Positions 36,801 through 47,082 of a DNA stretch of 64,000 nucleotides are shown piece by piece (within the stretch, counting starts at the first letter, position 1; each line of letters opens with the position of its first letter). Source of the stretch: Pseudomonas sp. ok272 (GTDB lineage: Bacteria > Pseudomonadota > Gammaproteobacteria > Pseudomonadales > Pseudomonadaceae); NCBI RefSeq assembly GCF_900109995.1, contig NZ_FOCB01000003.1, forward strand, positions 1-64,000, given 5' to 3'. The translations under genes and the position numbers were made by a program. The notes under the pieces are model-generated. The model saw nothing but the letters and a program-made list of their open reading frames with translations. It did not search any database and was not told the origin of the DNA.

Positions 36801-39085
36801 AGGTTCCCGTTCAGGGCCATCAAGCGCAGTTGTTGACCGGCCACGACCCCTTCGCGGTTGTCGATACTGGCAGCCCGGATGTCCACGTCAGCGCGGCTGG
36901 CTTGCAAACGGCCCAAGGCATTGTTCAGGTGTTGATTGACCATCAACCTGAGCGGCCCCGTTTCGGCACTGAGGGTGCCGTGGGTGTTTGTCAGGTTGGC
37001 AAGGGTCGCATCGAGGGTGCCACCGAGCAGCTTACCCTCGGTGTTGTCCAGGTCGCGGGCGTTGAGGGTGAGCTGACTGGATCCCTGGATCAGGCCTTGG
37101 CGGTTGTCCAGATTCTGGGTGGTGATCACGCTGTTGTCAGCGGCCATCGTGCCTTGGCGATTGTCGAGCTGGCCGCGACTGACCAGCTCAAGGGTTTGGC
37201 CGGTCAGGCTGGCGTTGCGGTTGTCGATGCGCTGGGCGTTGACCGTCAGTTGACCCGCAGCCTGGACCTTGCCGCCCTGGTTATTGAACTCGTCATCAAG
37301 GGTGAGGGCCACGGCGCCGTGCTCGGTACTGATGAGCCCCTGCTGGCTGTTGTCCAGGCGCGTCCCTGTGAGGTGAACCTGATCGGCGACCAAGGTTGCG
37401 CCCTGATTGATCAGCTCACCGCCCGACACGTTCAGGGTCGTCCGGGCCTGGATCTTGCCGTGGCCATTGTCCAGGCGTTCGCTGGCCGTGACCTGGGCGG
37501 CGCCCTGGCTGGCGGCGATCAAGCCATTGCGGTTGTCGAGTTGACGGGTCTCAAGGTCCAGGCGCCCGGCGATCAGGCTGCCGCCGCTGTTGCTCAGCTC
37601 CCGGGCGTTGAACGTCAAGCTGCCGCCCGCCATTTCGATACGCCCTTGACGGTTATCCAAGCTGTCGAGGATCAGGCTTGCCGCCTGACCATCGGCAAAG
37701 CGGATCAAGCCGTTCAGGTTGACGATGGCCGGCGCATTGAAGGCCAGGCTGGCTTCGCCGAAGATCCGTGCATTCGCGCCCTGGTTGAGCAACCGCGCGG
37801 CGCTCAGCGTGACGTTACGCCCTTGGATGATGCCGTTGCGGTTGTCCACCTGCGTTGCTGACTGAACCGCTAGCGAGCGGCTCGCCAACAGGCTGCCGGT
37901 GTTGTCGAGCGACTGGGCGTTGAGACTGAGATCGCCGCCGGCATTACGACTGTTATCCCCATTCACCCCCGCCTCAATAATCCCGCTGTTGCTCAACTGC
38001 CCGCCGGCGCCGAGGCTGATGCGATCACGGGCGGCCAGGCTTTGCTGGTTGTTCAGGGCGTCGCGGGTTTGGATGTCCAGCGAGGTGCCGGCGTAGACCG
38101 GGCCCTGGGCATCGAGGCTGGCCGCCTTGACGTTGATGGCATTGGCGGACGCGACTTGGACCATGCTCAAGTGGCCGTTGGCATCGATCTGGATATCGCC
38201 GCCACTGGCGGCCATGTTGCCGGCCAAGCGCACGCCGACACCGGCTTCGGTGCCCACCAGCTTGATCGCGCCGGCGTACATGCCGCCCAGCGCCGAGCTG
38301 TCGATGGCCAGTTGCGGTTGAGCGCTGCCGTCAGCGGTGCGAGCGGTGGCGTTGAGGGTCTGGGCGTCGACGTCGTTGCGGCCGGCGATGAGGGTCAGTT
38401 GCTTGGCCTGTATCTCGGCGTTGATCTGCGCGCTGCGGGTGATGATTTCGAAGCTGTCGACGTTGCTGGCATTAAGGCCGGCGCCCTCGATGGCGACGTT
38501 GCCGCCATCGACCTGGAAGTGGTCGAGGCGGCCGTTGTTCAGGATGGGTTTACCGGTGGTGAGGGTGACGCGTGGGGTGTTGATGAAGCCGCAGCCGTTG
38601 CAACTGATGCCGTACGGGTTGGCGACGATCACCCGCGCCGCTTGCCCGGCCACTTCGGTGTAGCCGCGCAGTTGGCTGGGATTGCCGCCGTTGACTTCGT
38701 TGAGGATGGTGCTGGCGGCCTTGCCGTTGAGGTGTTGGTTGCCGAGGATGATCCCGCCCAGTTGGGTGGACTGGGTACGGCCGGTGGCGTTGTTGAGGAT
38801 CAGGCCTTCGCTGCCGACGTTGTAGTCGCGGAACTGGTTGTGCGACAGCCCGCTGGCGTTGGGCGCGGCGATGTTGATAATCGGCACGCCATTGCCGGCC
38901 CGGTCCTGGGAGGTGCCCGGCGCACTGACGACGATGCCGTCGGCCAGCGCCCACAACGGCTGCCAGAACATGGCGTTGGCCAACAGCAACGCCAACCCCC
39001 GCTTGGGCATGCCCCAGAACCGTTCGCGGCTCAACAGGGCGGCGGAGGGTTGGCGAACCAGGAAGGCAAACTGACGGACGTCCAT
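30881..39085 (-). CDS. cdiA: CdiA-type two-partner-secreted filamentous haemagglutinin / contact-dependent toxin
   Basis: 2734 residues. An extended signal peptide (to about residue 48, PLWALADG) leads to the TPS secretion domain (residues ~50-300: [27 protein letters not shown], and [12 protein letters not shown]). A long run of ~20-residue beta-helix repeats of the form LDNRxGxIxG follows (about 350-1350). Next are a haemagglutinin-repeat region (about 1850-2200), a hydrophobic glycine/alanine segment and a DUF637-type region ([27 protein letters not shown]). The pretoxin region includes [18 protein letters not shown]. The last ~90 residues ([18 protein letters not shown] to PNQRPAKVR) are the presumed toxin. 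No VENN motif is seen. Downstream of cdiB by 40 bases; cdiI follows. Confidence 0.93.
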   Translation of the reverse strand: MDVRQFAFLVRQPSAALLSRERFWGMPKRGLALLLANAMFWQPLWALADGIVVSAPGTSQDRAGNGVPIINIAAPNASGLSHNQFRDYNVGSEGLILNNATGRTQSTQLGGIILGNQHLNGKAASTILNEVNGGNPSQLRGYTEVAGQAARVIVANPYGISCNGCGFINTPRVTLTTGKPILNNGRLDHFQVDGGNVAIEGAGLNASNVDSFEIITRSAQINAEIQAKQLTLIAGRNDVDAQTLNATARTADGSAQPQLAIDSSALGGMYAGAIKLVGTEAGVGVRLAGNMAASGGDIQIDANGHLSMVQVASANAINVKAASLDAQGPVYAGTSLDIQTRDALNNQQSLAARDRISLGAGGQLSNSGIIEAGVNGDNSRNAGGDLSLNAQSLDNTGSLLASRSLAVQSATQVDNRNGIIQGRNVTLSAARLLNQGANARIFGEASLAFNAPAIVNLNGLIRFADGQAASLILDSLDNRQGRIEMAGGSLTFNARELSNSGGSLIAGRLDLETRQLDNRNGLIAASQGAAQVTASERLDNGHGKIQARTTLNVSGGELINQGATLVADQVHLTGTRLDNSQQGLISTEHGAVALTLDDEFNNQGGKVQAAGQLTVNAQRIDNRNASLTGQTLELVSRGQLDNRQGTMAADNSVITTQNLDNRQGLIQGSSQLTLNARDLDNTEGKLLGGTLDATLANLTNTHGTLSAETGPLRLMVNQHLNNALGRLQASRADVDIRAASIDNREGVVAGQQLRLMALNGNLDNRRGRIIGDGLELHAASFDNREGGLLAAGVDGARLILKHSTAGQSELLNSNGRIQSDTGLFIDGDAVDNSAGVLLGNTIKVTAHQLDNNDKGGIVSQGGDIELNVSGVFSNVTGVVDAGEQRLLLASLDQLDNRGGTLRGKRVDIDSTTIDNRDQGQIVAGIDGLRIVSADLYNQQGIIVANGGQADLALGQGTLHNQGGTLQADSVAISAAELDNRVVDGKAGLISSLRGNLALTVTRVINQGGKLFAKDTVSFNGSSLDNAGGELSGTRLALNAVNQIHNQGGLIESASDLSLTSDHLDNSAGGQLRALGGASTRIALSGKLNNHDGLIEVGSQHLTLVADQLDSSDGNVRHAGQGVFSLDLNHLAATQGNLTGQGSGNWAVGSVNGVGNWQLNGGLTYTSAQDLTLNAGERIASASDLSLTVASLTNAGELLSDGTLSLTLAGNLINRGRLSAQQQLLVSAHDLIQQDGRLVSGGDTVLTLRGTLDNLGRLIANQQLTINAARIDNRGTLGAQGNALLRASNGIHNGPDTLLFSGGTLDLRGNSLSNDYGDIYSQGDLTFAALDGGRAATFSNLSATLESAGNITINAAFVENAKAEFELISGATSGSLSWKCGQHCGGGDGWKRGTITQITEFNDTVTQDSQASRFVAGKNLIIQAGQVENRYSLMAANGDLNLTADSLLNQGAVSRSGQRVVMIGTPGQISNSLWDQMEFRDVPAFNAATAAGNFDAERFEELVARSSDSRFRLMSDVTTWNENGNNGYASVIQAGGAVNLTVSQNIQNGTLYENTYEQLTGSLDNDQTAAVGGININLGQRSTATDVQVANAVERIERVGADGVKYISFVPVDFTGVPFTAVDPTASSTFRLPQGPYGLFVQNPDPQSRYLIETNSALTDLKQFMSSDYLLGKLNYNADALAYRLLGDGRYETRLISDAVLAQTGQRFLAGGLNDDYEQFRYLMDNALASKDALHLSVGVSLTAEQIAALTHDIAWMEERIVDGQKVLVPVLYLADTDVRNVRGGSLIQGRDLNLITGNDLINVGTLRGSDNLTAVTGGSLYQGGLVQANERLSLLAQDSIRNALAGEILGNQVSLTTLKGDIVNDRTAIAVAEGQGMRTLIDSGGTISAREHLTISSAQDLTNRSSINSGGDASLSAERDLNLLATRDQREIHDSQDGGHRHTITTDIENLASTVTSGGDLSLSAGRDLNVIASTAHADGNLTAEAQRDINLASAGDEHNVVTHSKDGKERIHEEDRHTTQRASELSAGGNVETLSGADTTLVASKISAGNEAYVYARGDLNLLAAQDSDYSLYDMKKKGGWGSKKTQRDEVTDVRSVGSEIKAGGDVVLVSGGDQLYQGARLEAGNDLTLDSGGSITFEAVKDSHQESHDKSSNSWAWTSMESKGQVDETLRQSQLIAKGETLIRAVDGLHIDVKKINQKSVSEAIDAMVQADPSMAWLKEAEARGDVNWRQVKELHDSWDESHSGMGGPAMIIVIILVTYFTAGAASGFVGAGATAGSGTAMSAGLAATAAADAVAAGWANAALTAVITSAASTAAVSTINNKGNLGAAVKDTFSSDSLKNYIVAGGTAGLTSGLFNDWTKTSTGTSTAATDATNGVLANTGQVVVSAPGGLGTLGGIGQFAANQMLQNTTSAVLNKALGRDGSLGDALQSTLVNAFTAYGFNLVGDIGDKYRLPSGELEKIGLHAVMGGLASLAAGGDFKTGALAAGVNEALVSKLASAYSAMPKAERDQLLLMNSQLIGVLTTAIQDPTASTDKLQTGSWVAQNGTLYNDFGHFGGGSATAAASLDAYMVDQGATPEQRAEALGAQARGDGYDGVQPANEFVKAWAMFVGGEALGLGVGAGVGVALVTRGIGGIADKILSASRVGSGLKDDMSHIAASYLTKEQLSAGKIFALRGNDGVERTLLQTSGGLNGKPGVYEYILDPKGVVTHQRFIENGVINGIPNQRPAKVR

Positions 39086-39125
39086 GTTGGAACTCTCACA
39101 AAGCGCAGCGGGTAGCCGCTAATGG

Positions 39126-40844
39126 CTACAGGAAAAAACTGAGGCTGAAATAGATTGGGGCTTCGCGCCCGGTCAGCGCGTCGGGGCGCTCCAGCGAATG
39201 GGCGAAGGTCACGCTGGTGGCCAGGTAGGCGCCTCGGGCGAACAGTTCCAGCGAGCTGCTGGACACCCGTCCGTGGTAATCGCCGTTGTAGCGATCGTTC
39301 TGGATCACGCCCTGGTCGTAACCCAGGCTGGTGCCGTACTCGCTCAGCAATGGGCGCAACCACGGCCAGCTCACCGGGCGACTCCAGCGCAGGTCGTTGC
39401 GCCAGTAACCGCCGCTGTCACCGGACAGCGACTGGTCCTTGTAGCCGCGCACCGAACCCAGGCCACCCAGGCTCGTGCGCTGGGAACTGAACAGCACGTC
39501 CTCGCTGCGCTGCCCGGTGGCCAGGCTGCTGAAGCTCAAGGACTCGCCCCACAGCTCGAACGGCTGCAAGTAGCTCAGCGTCGCGGTGTACTTGCGATAG
39601 CGCGCGGTGGGCTCGCCGGCGTGCAGGTCGTGATCGCCCTGCGCCCCGAACGCGCCGATGCCGTGCTGCATACCGAGATCGAGGTTGACGAAGGCACTGC
39701 CGATGCGCCGGCCGTGGTTGACACCCAACTGCGCTTCGCTGAGGCGGTTGCTGCTGGTCGCCAGCTTGCTGTTTTCGATGAAGTTGTTGGTGCGCAGGTG
39801 GGACAGGCCAGCGTTGAGCGAGGTCTTGCTCATCGCATCGCGATGGACCACCCGCTCGGCGCGCAGTTGCTGGGTCTGGCTGTCGCCGGTTTGCTTGAAG
39901 CCATAACCGTTGGCCTGCGCCTGGGAGCGGTAATCGCTCTGGCTGTAGCTGTAGTTGAAGTTCCACCAGCCCCACGGCAGGTTGTAATTCATAAAGGCAT
40001 TGCTGGAGGTGCGCTGGTGGTCGCTGACCGCATCATGACCGCCACGCAGCGACAGTTGATCCGCCAGGCCCAGTGGGCTGTCCCAGTCCAGCGACGTGCC
40101 CCATTGCTGTTCGCCGGTGCTGTCCTGGCCGTCGTTGCTGCGTGACAGCGAGGCACGCCAGGGCTTTTGCGGGGTGTTCTTGACCAGCACATCGCTGCCC
40201 CCTGGCGCTGCGCCGGGGCTGAGTTCCATCTGGGCTTGGTTGGACGGCAGGCGGTTGAGCTGATCAACCATCTGCTCGATTTCACGCAGGTTTAGCAGCG
40301 CCCCTGCCTGACCGGGAAAGGTCATGACCAGCTCGCGGGTCGACAGCCCACTGTCGGGCGTGGCCTGGATTCTTTCCAGCTTCCCCTCGACCACCAGCAC
40401 ACTCAATTGCCCGGTGGACAAGTCCTGCTGCGGCAAGTAGGCGCGACTGGTCACCAGCCCTTTATCGATGTAACGGTGGGTGATGACCTTGAGCAGTTCA
40501 TTGAGCTGGGAGGTGCCCAGGCACTGGCCTTGGTACGGGCGGGTCAGTTGCTGGCGATCAGGCTCGGACAGCTGATCGGCGCCGTTGATCTGGATCTGCT
40601 GGATGGGGAAACAACGGCTGTCAGTCGGCATTGCCGGCGCCGTGGGAGCGGTTTCTTTGCCGGGCAGCTCCTTGAGTTCTTCAAGCCGACGGCGCTGCTC
40701 TTGCAGCAAGCGGTCCTGCCGTTCGCGGATCAGGTCTTGATCGCCGGGCGTCAACGCAGGCGCGGCCAAGGCCGTGCTCAACCCACCCAAACTGCTGAGC
40801 AGTACAAAAGAAAACGACCTCACCCAGAGGTGACATACCCGCAT
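39126..40844 (-). CDS. cdiB: CdiB-type outer-membrane transporter (TpsB/ShlB family)
   Basis: 572 residues from the ATG at 40844, which has ATGGA six bases upstream. An ATG five codons earlier (40859) has no ribosome site at proper distance. The signal peptide (FSFVLLSSLGGLSTALA) is followed by a charged helix (RERQDRLLQEQRRRLEELKEL), the POTRA domains (CFPIQQIQINGADQLSE; LVTSRAYLPQQDLSTGQLSVLVVEG) and a 16-strand barrel. The barrel carries the conserved loop-6 motif SLGGLGSVRGYKDQSLSGDSG (near residue 460). It ends in aromatic-type strand YFSLSFFL. It secretes CdiA. Confidence 0.94.
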   Translation of the reverse strand: MRVCHLWVRSFSFVLLSSLGGLSTALAAPALTPGDQDLIRERQDRLLQEQRRRLEELKELPGKETAPTAPAMPTDSRCFPIQQIQINGADQLSEPDRQQLTRPYQGQCLGTSQLNELLKVITHRYIDKGLVTSRAYLPQQDLSTGQLSVLVVEGKLERIQATPDSGLSTRELVMTFPGQAGALLNLREIEQMVDQLNRLPSNQAQMELSPGAAPGGSDVLVKNTPQKPWRASLSRSNDGQDSTGEQQWGTSLDWDSPLGLADQLSLRGGHDAVSDHQRTSSNAFMNYNLPWGWWNFNYSYSQSDYRSQAQANGYGFKQTGDSQTQQLRAERVVHRDAMSKTSLNAGLSHLRTNNFIENSKLATSSNRLSEAQLGVNHGRRIGSAFVNLDLGMQHGIGAFGAQGDHDLHAGEPTARYRKYTATLSYLQPFELWGESLSFSSLATGQRSEDVLFSSQRTSLGGLGSVRGYKDQSLSGDSGGYWRNDLRWSRPVSWPWLRPLLSEYGTSLGYDQGVIQNDRYNGDYHGRVSSSSLELFARGAYLATSVTFAHSLERPDALTGREAPIYFSLSFFL

Positions 40845-41205
40845 GTTGATTCCATCCATGGCGCGTCAGCGACAGTCCTTTGGAGGAACCCCTGCGGGCT
40901 AGTCGCGCAAGGATTCCCAGAGCGCGCAAGTATCAAGCGTTGTCGGAGCGTTGGATTTAGGATCTTTCTTAAAAAACCTAGAAGTTCCCTACCCGCCTGA
41001 ATGGAAATCCAACACCGCCGCGCAGGAACTCACTACATGACGATCCCCATGCGCGTAGTCCACACCGCTCATCATCGGTCAGCCGCCGTTCAACTCGACT
41101 CAGGCAACATCACTCCGCTGCTCGCACGGTCTGGCGTCTTCGGCCAATCGCAGCCATGCTGTGCAGCGCGTCACCAACGTCCGCCAACCGGGTGCCCTGA
41201 TCGAT
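40845..41205. other. 361-base gene-free region between cdiB and the aminotransferase
   Basis: Divergent promoter region. An AT-rich patch around 40955-40985 (TTAGGATCTTTCTTAAAAAACCTA is 24 bases with TAGG / CCTA ends at 40955-40978) may hold a promoter or operator. No credible gene was found. Confidence 0.45.
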
Positions 41206-42348
41206 ATGAGCCAACTGCCGTTTCTACCGTTTTCCAAACCTGTCATCGATGAAGCGACCATTGCCGCCGTCGGTGATGTCCTGCGTTCCGGCTGGATCAC
41301 CAGCGGGCCGAAGGTCCAGGCCTTCGAGGCGCAACTGTCGGAGTTTTTCGGTGGGCGCCCGGTGCGCACGTTCAACTCGGGCACCTGCACCATGGAGATC
41401 GCCCTGCGTATCGCCGGGATTGGAGCGGGCGATGAAGTGATCACCACGCCAATCTCGTGGGTCGCCACCGCCAACGTGATTCTTGAAGTCGGCGCCACGC
41501 CGGTGTTCGCCGACATCGACCCGATCACCCGCAACATCGACCTGGACCGGCTTGAGGCGGCAATCACCCCGCGCACCAAGGCCATTATTCCGGTGTACCT
41601 GGCCGGCTTGCCGGTGGACATGCACCGCTTGTATGGGATTGCCAAGAAGCATGGCCTGCGCATCGTCGAAGACGCCGCCCAGGCCCTGGGGTCGAGCTGG
41701 GACGGCCAGCGGATTGGCGCGACCGGCGACATGGTGTCGTTCAGCTTCCAGGCGAACAAGAACGTCACCTGCTCGGAAGGCGGCTGCCTGGTGTTGAACA
41801 ATGCCCAAGAGGCGCGACTGGCGGAGAAGTACCGGCTGCAAGGCGTGACCCGCAACGGTTTCGATGGGTTGGACGTGGATGTGCTGGGCGGCAAGTTCAA
41901 CATGACCGACATTGCCGCGACCATCGGCCTGGGTCAGTTCGCCCACCTTGAAGCCATCACCGCGCACCGCCGCGAGCTGGCCCAGCATTACTTCGCGTGT
42001 TTTGGCCGTGACTTCGAGGCCACGTACGGCGCGCAACTGCCGCCCGCCGATTTCACCCAGAGCAACTGGCACCTGTTCCAACTGGTGCTGCCGGAACGCA
42101 CCGACGGCCTGCCGGCCCGCGCCACGTTTATGCAGCACATGCAGGAGCTGGGCATCGGCATCGGTTACCACTACCCGCCGATCCACCTGCTGAGCCTCTA
42201 CCGCGAGCGCGGGTTCAAGGAGGGCATGTTCCCGGTCGCCGAGCGTGTCGGGCGGCTGATCGTGTCATTGCCGATGTATTCGACCATGACTAAAAGCGAT
42301 GTCGAGCGCTCGGTGGCGGCGGTGAAGGCAGTGCTCCAGCGCGGATAA
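41206..42348 (+). CDS. DegT/DnrJ/EryC1/StrS aminotransferase (ArnB-like)
   Basis: 380 residues from the ATG at 41206 (MSQLPFLPFSKPVIDEATIAAV). It is a fold-type I PLP sugar aminotransferase. The PLP lysine is in FSFQANKNVTCSEGG, the phosphate site in FNSGTCTMEIALR, and the Asp in RIVEDAAQALGS. Sequence and layout (GSGWITSGPK near 30, DEVITTPISWVATANVI) resemble ArnB, which makes 4-amino-arabinose for lipid A. No other arn gene is nearby, so the substrate, probably a nucleotide-linked keto-sugar, is open. It occupies the place where gcvP would be expected next to gcvH. Confidence 0.88.
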   Translation: MSQLPFLPFSKPVIDEATIAAVGDVLRSGWITSGPKVQAFEAQLSEFFGGRPVRTFNSGTCTMEIALRIAGIGAGDEVITTPISWVATANVILEVGATPVFADIDPITRNIDLDRLEAAITPRTKAIIPVYLAGLPVDMHRLYGIAKKHGLRIVEDAAQALGSSWDGQRIGATGDMVSFSFQANKNVTCSEGGCLVLNNAQEARLAEKYRLQGVTRNGFDGLDVDVLGGKFNMTDIAATIGLGQFAHLEAITAHRRELAQHYFACFGRDFEATYGAQLPPADFTQSNWHLFQLVLPERTDGLPARATFMQHMQELGIGIGYHYPPIHLLSLYRERGFKEGMFPVAERVGRLIVSLPMYSTMTKSDVERSVAAVKAVLQRG

Positions 42349-42350
42349 AC

Positions 42351-42391
42351 CTGTGGGAGCGAGATCGGCTTGCCGGTCTCGCTCCCACAAG
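42351..42391. repeat. Compact REP palindrome
   Basis: TGTGGGAGCGAGATCGGC / GCCGGTCTCGCTCCCACA with minimal spacer, between convergent genes. It is the same architecture as that at 21306. Confidence 0.87.
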
Positions 42392-42400
42392 AGGCAAGGC

Positions 42401-42784
42401 TTATTCGCCGATGGCGGCCTTGTAGCCTGAGGCGTCGAGCAGCTTCTGCAGGTCAGCGGCGTTGGCTGGCTTGAGCTTGAAGATCCACGCGCCGTACGGG
42501 TCGGAGTTGAGCAGTTCCGGGCTGGTGCCCAGCTCTTCGTTGACGGCGATCACTTCGCCCGCGACCGGGGCGTAAATGTCGGAAGCGGCCTTGACCGACT
42601 CGACCACGCCAGCCTGATCGGCGGCGGCGAAGACCGTCCCCACCTCGGTCAGCTCAACGAACACCACGTCGCCCAAGGCTTCCTGAGCGTGATCGCTGAT
42701 CCCTACAGTCACCGTGCCATCGGCTTCCAGGCGGGCCCATTCGTGACTTTCGGCAAAACGCAGGTCGGCAGGGATATCGCTCAT
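42401..42784 (-). CDS. gcvH: Glycine cleavage system H protein
   Basis: 127 residues from the ATG at 42784 ([20 protein letters not shown]). The lipoyl-lysine is in [15 protein letters not shown] (residue ~63). It shuttles the aminomethyl group from the P-protein to the T-protein. It lies 52 bases after gcvT in the same transcript. No gcvP follows in the window. Confidence 0.95.
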   Translation of the reverse strand: MSDIPADLRFAESHEWARLEADGTVTVGISDHAQEALGDVVFVELTEVGTVFAAADQAGVVESVKAASDIYAPVAGEVIAVNEELGTSPELLNSDPYGAWIFKLKPANAADLQKLLDASGYKAAIGE

Positions 42785-42836
42785 ATTCTGTGTCCTCAAA
42801 AAGAAATGTCGGCGGAGCAAGGTCCGCCCTAAAAGG

Positions 42837-43919
42837 TTAGATCAGTGTTTTGCCATGACGCACGAAGGTCGGCTTGACCACGCGGACCGGGTACCACTTG
42901 CCACGAATTTCCACTTCGGCCCGGTCGGCAGTCGCCATCGGCACCCGCGCCAGGGCGATCGATTTACTGAGCGTAGGAGAGAAACTACCACTGGTGATCT
43001 CCCCTTCGCCAACATCGGCGATCCGCACCACTTGATGGGCACGTAAAACCCCACGTTCTTCCAGCACCAGACCGACCAGTTTGTGCTGCACGCCAGCCGC
43101 CAGTTCGGCTTCCAGCGCCGTGCGCCCGATGAACTGCCGCGTCGCTGGCTCCCAGGCGATACTCCAGGCCATGTTTGAGGCCAGCGGCGAAACGTCTTGG
43201 TGTATGTCCTGGCCGTAGAGGTTCATCCCGGCCTCCAGGCGCAGCGTGTCGCGGGCCCCCAGGCCAATGGGCGAGATACCCGCGCCCACCAGGTCGTTGA
43301 AGAACCCCGGCGCCTGATCGGCCGGCAGGGCAATTTCCAGGCCGTCTTCGCCGGTGTAGCCGGTACGGGCGATGAACCAGTCACCGTCGCACTGGCCTTC
43401 GAAGGGCTTGAGTTGCTGGATCAGCGCGCCACGGGACTGCGTCACCAGCTCGGCGATCTTCTGCCGGGCCAGCGGCCCCTGGATGGCCAGCATCGCCAGC
43501 TCGCTGCGCTCGTGCAGTTGGACCTCATAGGCCCCGACATGCGCCTGCATCCAGGCCAGGTCCTGATCACGGGTGGCTGCGTTCACCACCAGGCGATAGG
43601 TGTCATCCAGGCGATAGACGATCATGTCGTCGATCACCCCGCCACGCTCATTGAGCATGGTGCTGTACAAGGCACGGCCAGGGCTGTGCAGGCGCTCGAC
43701 ATCATTGGCCAGCATCTGCTGGAGCCAGACCTTGGCCTGGGGGCCGCTGACATCGATTACGGTCATATGAGATACATCGAACACCCCACAATCGCGGCGC
43801 ACCTGATGGTGTTCCTCGACCTGTGAGCCGTAGTGCAATGGCATATCCCAACCGCCAAAATCGACCATCTTCGCACCGAGTGCGAGGTGAAGGTCGTACA
43901 GAGGCGTACGCTGTCCCAT
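42837..43919 (-). CDS. gcvT: Glycine cleavage system T protein (aminomethyltransferase)
   Basis: 360 residues from the ATG at 43919 ([33 protein letters not shown]), with AAGGAGA seven bases upstream. Longer in-frame extension to 44057 is leader sequence. Folate-binding and catalytic regions are seen in [30 protein letters not shown] and the C-terminal [26 protein letters not shown] barrel. It transfers the methylene unit to tetrahydrofolate. The ~150-base leader has a short hairpin (AGCCCTCTATTTCAGGGCT) but I do not recognise a glycine riboswitch. Confidence 0.95.
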   Translation of the reverse strand: MGQRTPLYDLHLALGAKMVDFGGWDMPLHYGSQVEEHHQVRRDCGVFDVSHMTVIDVSGPQAKVWLQQMLANDVERLHSPGRALYSTMLNERGGVIDDMIVYRLDDTYRLVVNAATRDQDLAWMQAHVGAYEVQLHERSELAMLAIQGPLARQKIAELVTQSRGALIQQLKPFEGQCDGDWFIARTGYTGEDGLEIALPADQAPGFFNDLVGAGISPIGLGARDTLRLEAGMNLYGQDIHQDVSPLASNMAWSIAWEPATRQFIGRTALEAELAAGVQHKLVGLVLEERGVLRAHQVVRIADVGEGEITSGSFSPTLSKSIALARVPMATADRAEVEIRGKWYPVRVVKPTFVRHGKTLI

Positions 43920-44073
43920 GGGTGTCTCCTTCCGGGCGTGGCGAAGGTGCGGACGGGTGCCGTGGGTTGAAAGCCCTGAAATAGAGGGCTCTTCGCCAAT
44001 GTCGACGACCCGGTCTTGCGGACTAACCGCACCGAATGCCGCGCATTGTAGCCGCAAGGTGTAGGACTGACAC

Positions 44074-45690
44074 CTAACCGATGCGATGAGCCGAGCGACG
44101 GATCAAGCCGACGACCGGTAGCAGCCCCACCAGGATCAGGGTCAAGGCCGGTAACGAGGCCCTTGCCCACTCGCCTTCACTGGTCATTTCAAAGATCCGC
44201 ACCGCCAGCGTGTCCCAGCCAAACGGGCGCATCAGCAGGGTCGCGGGCATTTCCTTGAGCACATCGACAAACACCAGCAGGGCCGCGCTCAAGGTGCCGG
44301 GCAGCAACAACGGCAGATACACTTTGAAAAACAGTCGCGGCCCACTGACACCCAGACTGCGTGCCGCTTCCGGCAACGACGGCCGGATCCGCGCCAGGCT
44401 GTTCTCCAGCGGCCCATAGGCCACCGCAATGAAGCGCACCAGATACGCCAGCAGCAAGGCGGTCAGGCTGCCCAACAACAGGGGTTTGCCCGCGCCACCC
44501 AGCCAACTCGACAACGGCACCACCAGTTCGCGGTCCAGGTAACTGAACGCCAGCATGATCGAGACCGCCAGCACCGAACCCGGCAAGGCATAGCCGATGT
44601 TGGCGACGCTGACCCCCGAGCGAATTGCCCGGGTCGGCGCCAGGCGCCGGGCGAACGCCAGCAGCAAGGCGACGCTGACCGTCACCAGCGCAGCCAGCGC
44701 GCCCAGGTACAGGGTATGCAGGATCAGCCCGGTGTAGCGCTCATCGAGGTCGAAACGCCCGCGCTGCCAGAACCAGACCAGCAGTTGCAGCAACGGAATG
44801 ACAAACGCACAGGCGAACACCAGCGCACACCAGGCCGTGGCCGCCAGGGCCTTGAAGCCGCGTAGGTGATAGAGCGCCTTGCCGCGTGGACGCTCGTTGC
44901 TGCCGCGGGCAGCGCCCCGGGCCCGGCGCTCGCCGTACAGCAACAGCATCACCACCAGCAGCAACAGGCTGGCCAGTTGCGCCGCGCTCGACAGGCTGAA
45001 GAAGCCGTACCAGGTCTTGTAGATGGCCGTGGTGAAGGTGTCGAAGTTGAACACCGAGACCGCGCCGAAGTCCGCCAGGGTTTCCATCAAGGCCAAGGCC
45101 ACGCCCGCCCCGATGGCCGGCCGCGCCATCGGCAGGGCCACGCGCCAGAACGCTTGCCAGGGCGATTGCCCCAACACCCGCGCCGCTTCCATCAGGCCCT
45201 TGCCTTGGGCCAGGAAGGCGTTGCGGGCCAGCAGGTAGACGTAGGGATAGAACACCAGCACCAACACCAGGATCACCCCACCGGTGGAGCGCACGCGCGG
45301 GAGCCGCACGCCGCTGCCGAACCCGTCGCGCAACAGGGTTTGCACCGGGCCGGAAAAGTCCAGCAGGCCAACGAAGACGAACGCCAGGACATACGCCGGG
45401 ATCGCGAACGGCAACATCAGCGCCCAATCCAGCCAGCGTCGCCCGGGGAACTCGCAGAGGCTGGTCAGCCACGCCAGGCTCACGCCCAGCAGCGTGACGC
45501 CGAGGCCAACACCGAGGATCAACGTCAGGGTATTGCCCAGCAGCCTGGGCATCTGGGTGTCCCACAGGTGGGACCAGATTTGCAGGTCAACGGCTTGCCA
45601 GGACAGCAGCAGCACGCTCAGGGGCAACAGGACCAGCGCAGCGATAGCGAAGACGACGGGATACCAGCGGCGTTGGGCGGGATGGGCCAA
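44074..45690 (-). CDS. Ferric iron ABC transporter permease (FbpB/SfuB type)
   Basis: 538 residues, a fused double permease with two sets of about six helices and two EAA loops (LMEAARVLGQSPWQAFWRVALP near 180 and LPEAARSLGVSGPRLFFKVYLP near 440). The start appears to be TTG at 45690. The next protein upstream is its periplasmic binding partner, with a REPIN in the 225-base gap. No ATPase gene is adjacent, so it must borrow one. It matches the gene order of P. aeruginosa PA5216-PA5217. Confidence 0.9.
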   Translation of the reverse strand: MAHPAQRRWYPVVFAIAALVLLPLSVLLLSWQAVDLQIWSHLWDTQMPRLLGNTLTLILGVGLGVTLLGVSLAWLTSLCEFPGRRWLDWALMLPFAIPAYVLAFVFVGLLDFSGPVQTLLRDGFGSGVRLPRVRSTGGVILVLVLVFYPYVYLLARNAFLAQGKGLMEAARVLGQSPWQAFWRVALPMARPAIGAGVALALMETLADFGAVSVFNFDTFTTAIYKTWYGFFSLSSAAQLASLLLLVVMLLLYGERRARGAARGSNERPRGKALYHLRGFKALAATAWCALVFACAFVIPLLQLLVWFWQRGRFDLDERYTGLILHTLYLGALAALVTVSVALLLAFARRLAPTRAIRSGVSVANIGYALPGSVLAVSIMLAFSYLDRELVVPLSSWLGGAGKPLLLGSLTALLLAYLVRFIAVAYGPLENSLARIRPSLPEAARSLGVSGPRLFFKVYLPLLLPGTLSAALLVFVDVLKEMPATLLMRPFGWDTLAVRIFEMTSEGEWARASLPALTLILVGLLPVVGLIRRSAHRIG

Positions 45691-45790
45691 GGGAGGTCTC
45701 TAAAAATGGGGCCGGGGCTGGGAAGGCTAACAGTTTTGTTTTGCCGCGCGGGGGGGATGACCCCGATACCCGTCAGTCAAGCGAACCCAT

Positions 45791-45879
45791 GTGGGAGCGA
45801 GCTTGCTCGCGAAAGCGGCGTATCAGGCACATCAATGTTGGATGTGCTGCCGTCTTCGCGAGCAGGCTCGCTCCCACAG
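45791..45879. repeat. REPIN
   Basis: The arms GTGGGAGCGAGCTTGCTCGCGAA and TTCGCGAGCAGGCTCGCTCCCACA are separated by about 42 bases, between fbpA-type and fbpB-type genes of one operon. Confidence 0.92.
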
Positions 45880-45915
45880 GAGGGGCAGAGTGTTCTGCCC
45901 CTTGGCGGACTGGAC

Positions 45916-46920
45916 TCAGTTCCAGCCAGCGCGGTCCATCAGGCGAATCGCCTCGGCCTGGCGCAGACCTGCCACTTCAACCGGCAGGGTGTCGGGGATG
46001 AACTGGCCCCATGCCTGGACTTCAGCCGAAGGTTTGACGGCCGGGTTGGCCGGGAACTCCTGGTTGGCATCGGCGAAGATCTTTTGTGCCTCGGGCGTGG
46101 TCATCCACTCCACCAGGGCCTTGGCGGCTTCCGGGTGCGGTGCGTGCGCGGTCAGGCCGATACCCGACAGGTTGACGTGCACGCCACGGTCGGCCTGGTT
46201 CGGCCAGAACAGCTTGACCGGCAGATCCGGCTTGGCCTGGTGCAGGCGGCCGTAGTAGTAGGTGTTGACGATGCCGACATCGCACTGCCCGGCCGCGATG
46301 GCTTGCATCACTGCGTTGTCATCGGAGAACACGTCAGTGGCGAGGTTGTTGACCCAGCCCTTGATGATTTCTTCGGTCTTGGCCGCGCCATGGGTTTCGA
46401 TCAGGGTCGCGGTCAGCGACTGGTTGTAGACCTTCTTCGCGGTGCGCAGGCACAGGCGGCCTTCCCACTGCTTGTCGGCCAGGGCTTCATAGGTGCTCAG
46501 GTCCGACGGCTTGACCCGCTCGGTGGAGTAGACCAGCGTCCGTGCACGCAGGCTCAGGCCGGTCCAGGCGTGGGAGGCAGCGCGGTATTGCAGGGGGATG
46601 TTGGCGTCGATCACCTTGGAGGTGAACGGTTGCAGGATGCCCATTTGCTCGGCCTGCCAGAGGTTGCCGGCATCCACGGTCAGCAGCAGGTCGGCGGTGG
46701 CGTTCGCCCCTTCGGCCTTGATGCGCTGCATCAGCGGCGCTTCCTTGTCGGTGATGAACGTCACCTTCACCCCGGTTTTCTGGGTGTAGGCGTCGAACAC
46801 TGGCTTGATCAGCTCATCGATACGCGAGGAGTAGACCACCACCTCATCAGCGGCCTGGACGACGGTGCTGCCGATCAGGGTCAGGGCGAGGGCTGTCAGT
46901 AGACGCTTCGGTGCCAACAT
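45916..46920 (-). CDS. Periplasmic ferric iron-binding protein (FbpA type)
   Basis: 334 residues with signal peptide ([26 protein letters not shown]). Family motifs: [27 protein letters not shown], and the paired iron-ligand tyrosines in [13 protein letters not shown] (near residue 220). It binds Fe3+ in the periplasm for the permease downstream. Upstream (46949-46975) a weak Fur-like sequence with CTTATCATT on the minus strand is compatible with iron control, but the match is partial. Confidence 0.91.
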   Translation of the reverse strand: MLAPKRLLTALALTLIGSTVVQAADEVVVYSSRIDELIKPVFDAYTQKTGVKVTFITDKEAPLMQRIKAEGANATADLLLTVDAGNLWQAEQMGILQPFTSKVIDANIPLQYRAASHAWTGLSLRARTLVYSTERVKPSDLSTYEALADKQWEGRLCLRTAKKVYNQSLTATLIETHGAAKTEEIIKGWVNNLATDVFSDDNAVMQAIAAGQCDVGIVNTYYYGRLHQAKPDLPVKLFWPNQADRGVHVNLSGIGLTAHAPHPEAAKALVEWMTTPEAQKIFADANQEFPANPAVKPSAEVQAWGQFIPDTLPVEVAGLRQAEAIRLMDRAGWN

Positions 46921-47048
46921 GGGAGCGGTCTCTCGGTATCAAAAATGAGCTCAAATGATAAGGACTCACATTTCGGTTCTCAATCGAACAGTTCGCGGAG
47001 GCGTTACCAGATGTTGCACGGGAGGATCTGGGGTGAGTGTTTTGCCGT

Positions 47049-47070
47049 CTTCGCCGGCAAGCCGGCGAAA
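47049..47070 (-). terminator. Possible terminator after ubiI
   Basis: Stem TTCGCCGGC / GCCGGCGAA with an AA(G) loop, 13 bases beyond the ubiI stop. The U-tract is weak, so the call is tentative. Confidence 0.5.
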
Positions 47071-47082
47071 ACGCCGCTCACC

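Noticed and set aside
36680..37861. Long open frames antisense to cdiA, spu, oprD and other genes (for example 1398-2234, 17889-19448, 36680-37861)
   Set aside because: They are shadows expected in GC-rich DNA: each lies wholly opposite a gene with clear family motifs, has His/Gln/Arg-rich composition and lacks a ribosome site.
34700..38100. Regular repeats inside cdiA that look like a CRISPR-style array
   Set aside because: The repeats are degenerate, in frame and translate to the ~20-residue beta-helix units of a haemagglutinin; there are no constant repeats with unique spacers.
41001..41252. 83-residue frame between cdiB and the aminotransferase
   Set aside because: It has no ribosome site, no recognisable pattern, and overlaps the aminotransferase start in another frame.
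43920..44073. Glycine riboswitch upstream of gcvT
   Set aside because: The ~150-base leader was read for the two-aptamer core and its conserved GG-rich segments; only a short AGCCCT hairpin was found.
46949..46975. Fur box upstream of the ferric iron-binding protein
   Set aside because: Only about half of the 19-base consensus is matched (CTTATCATT part); kept as a remark in the gene entry rather than as a site.
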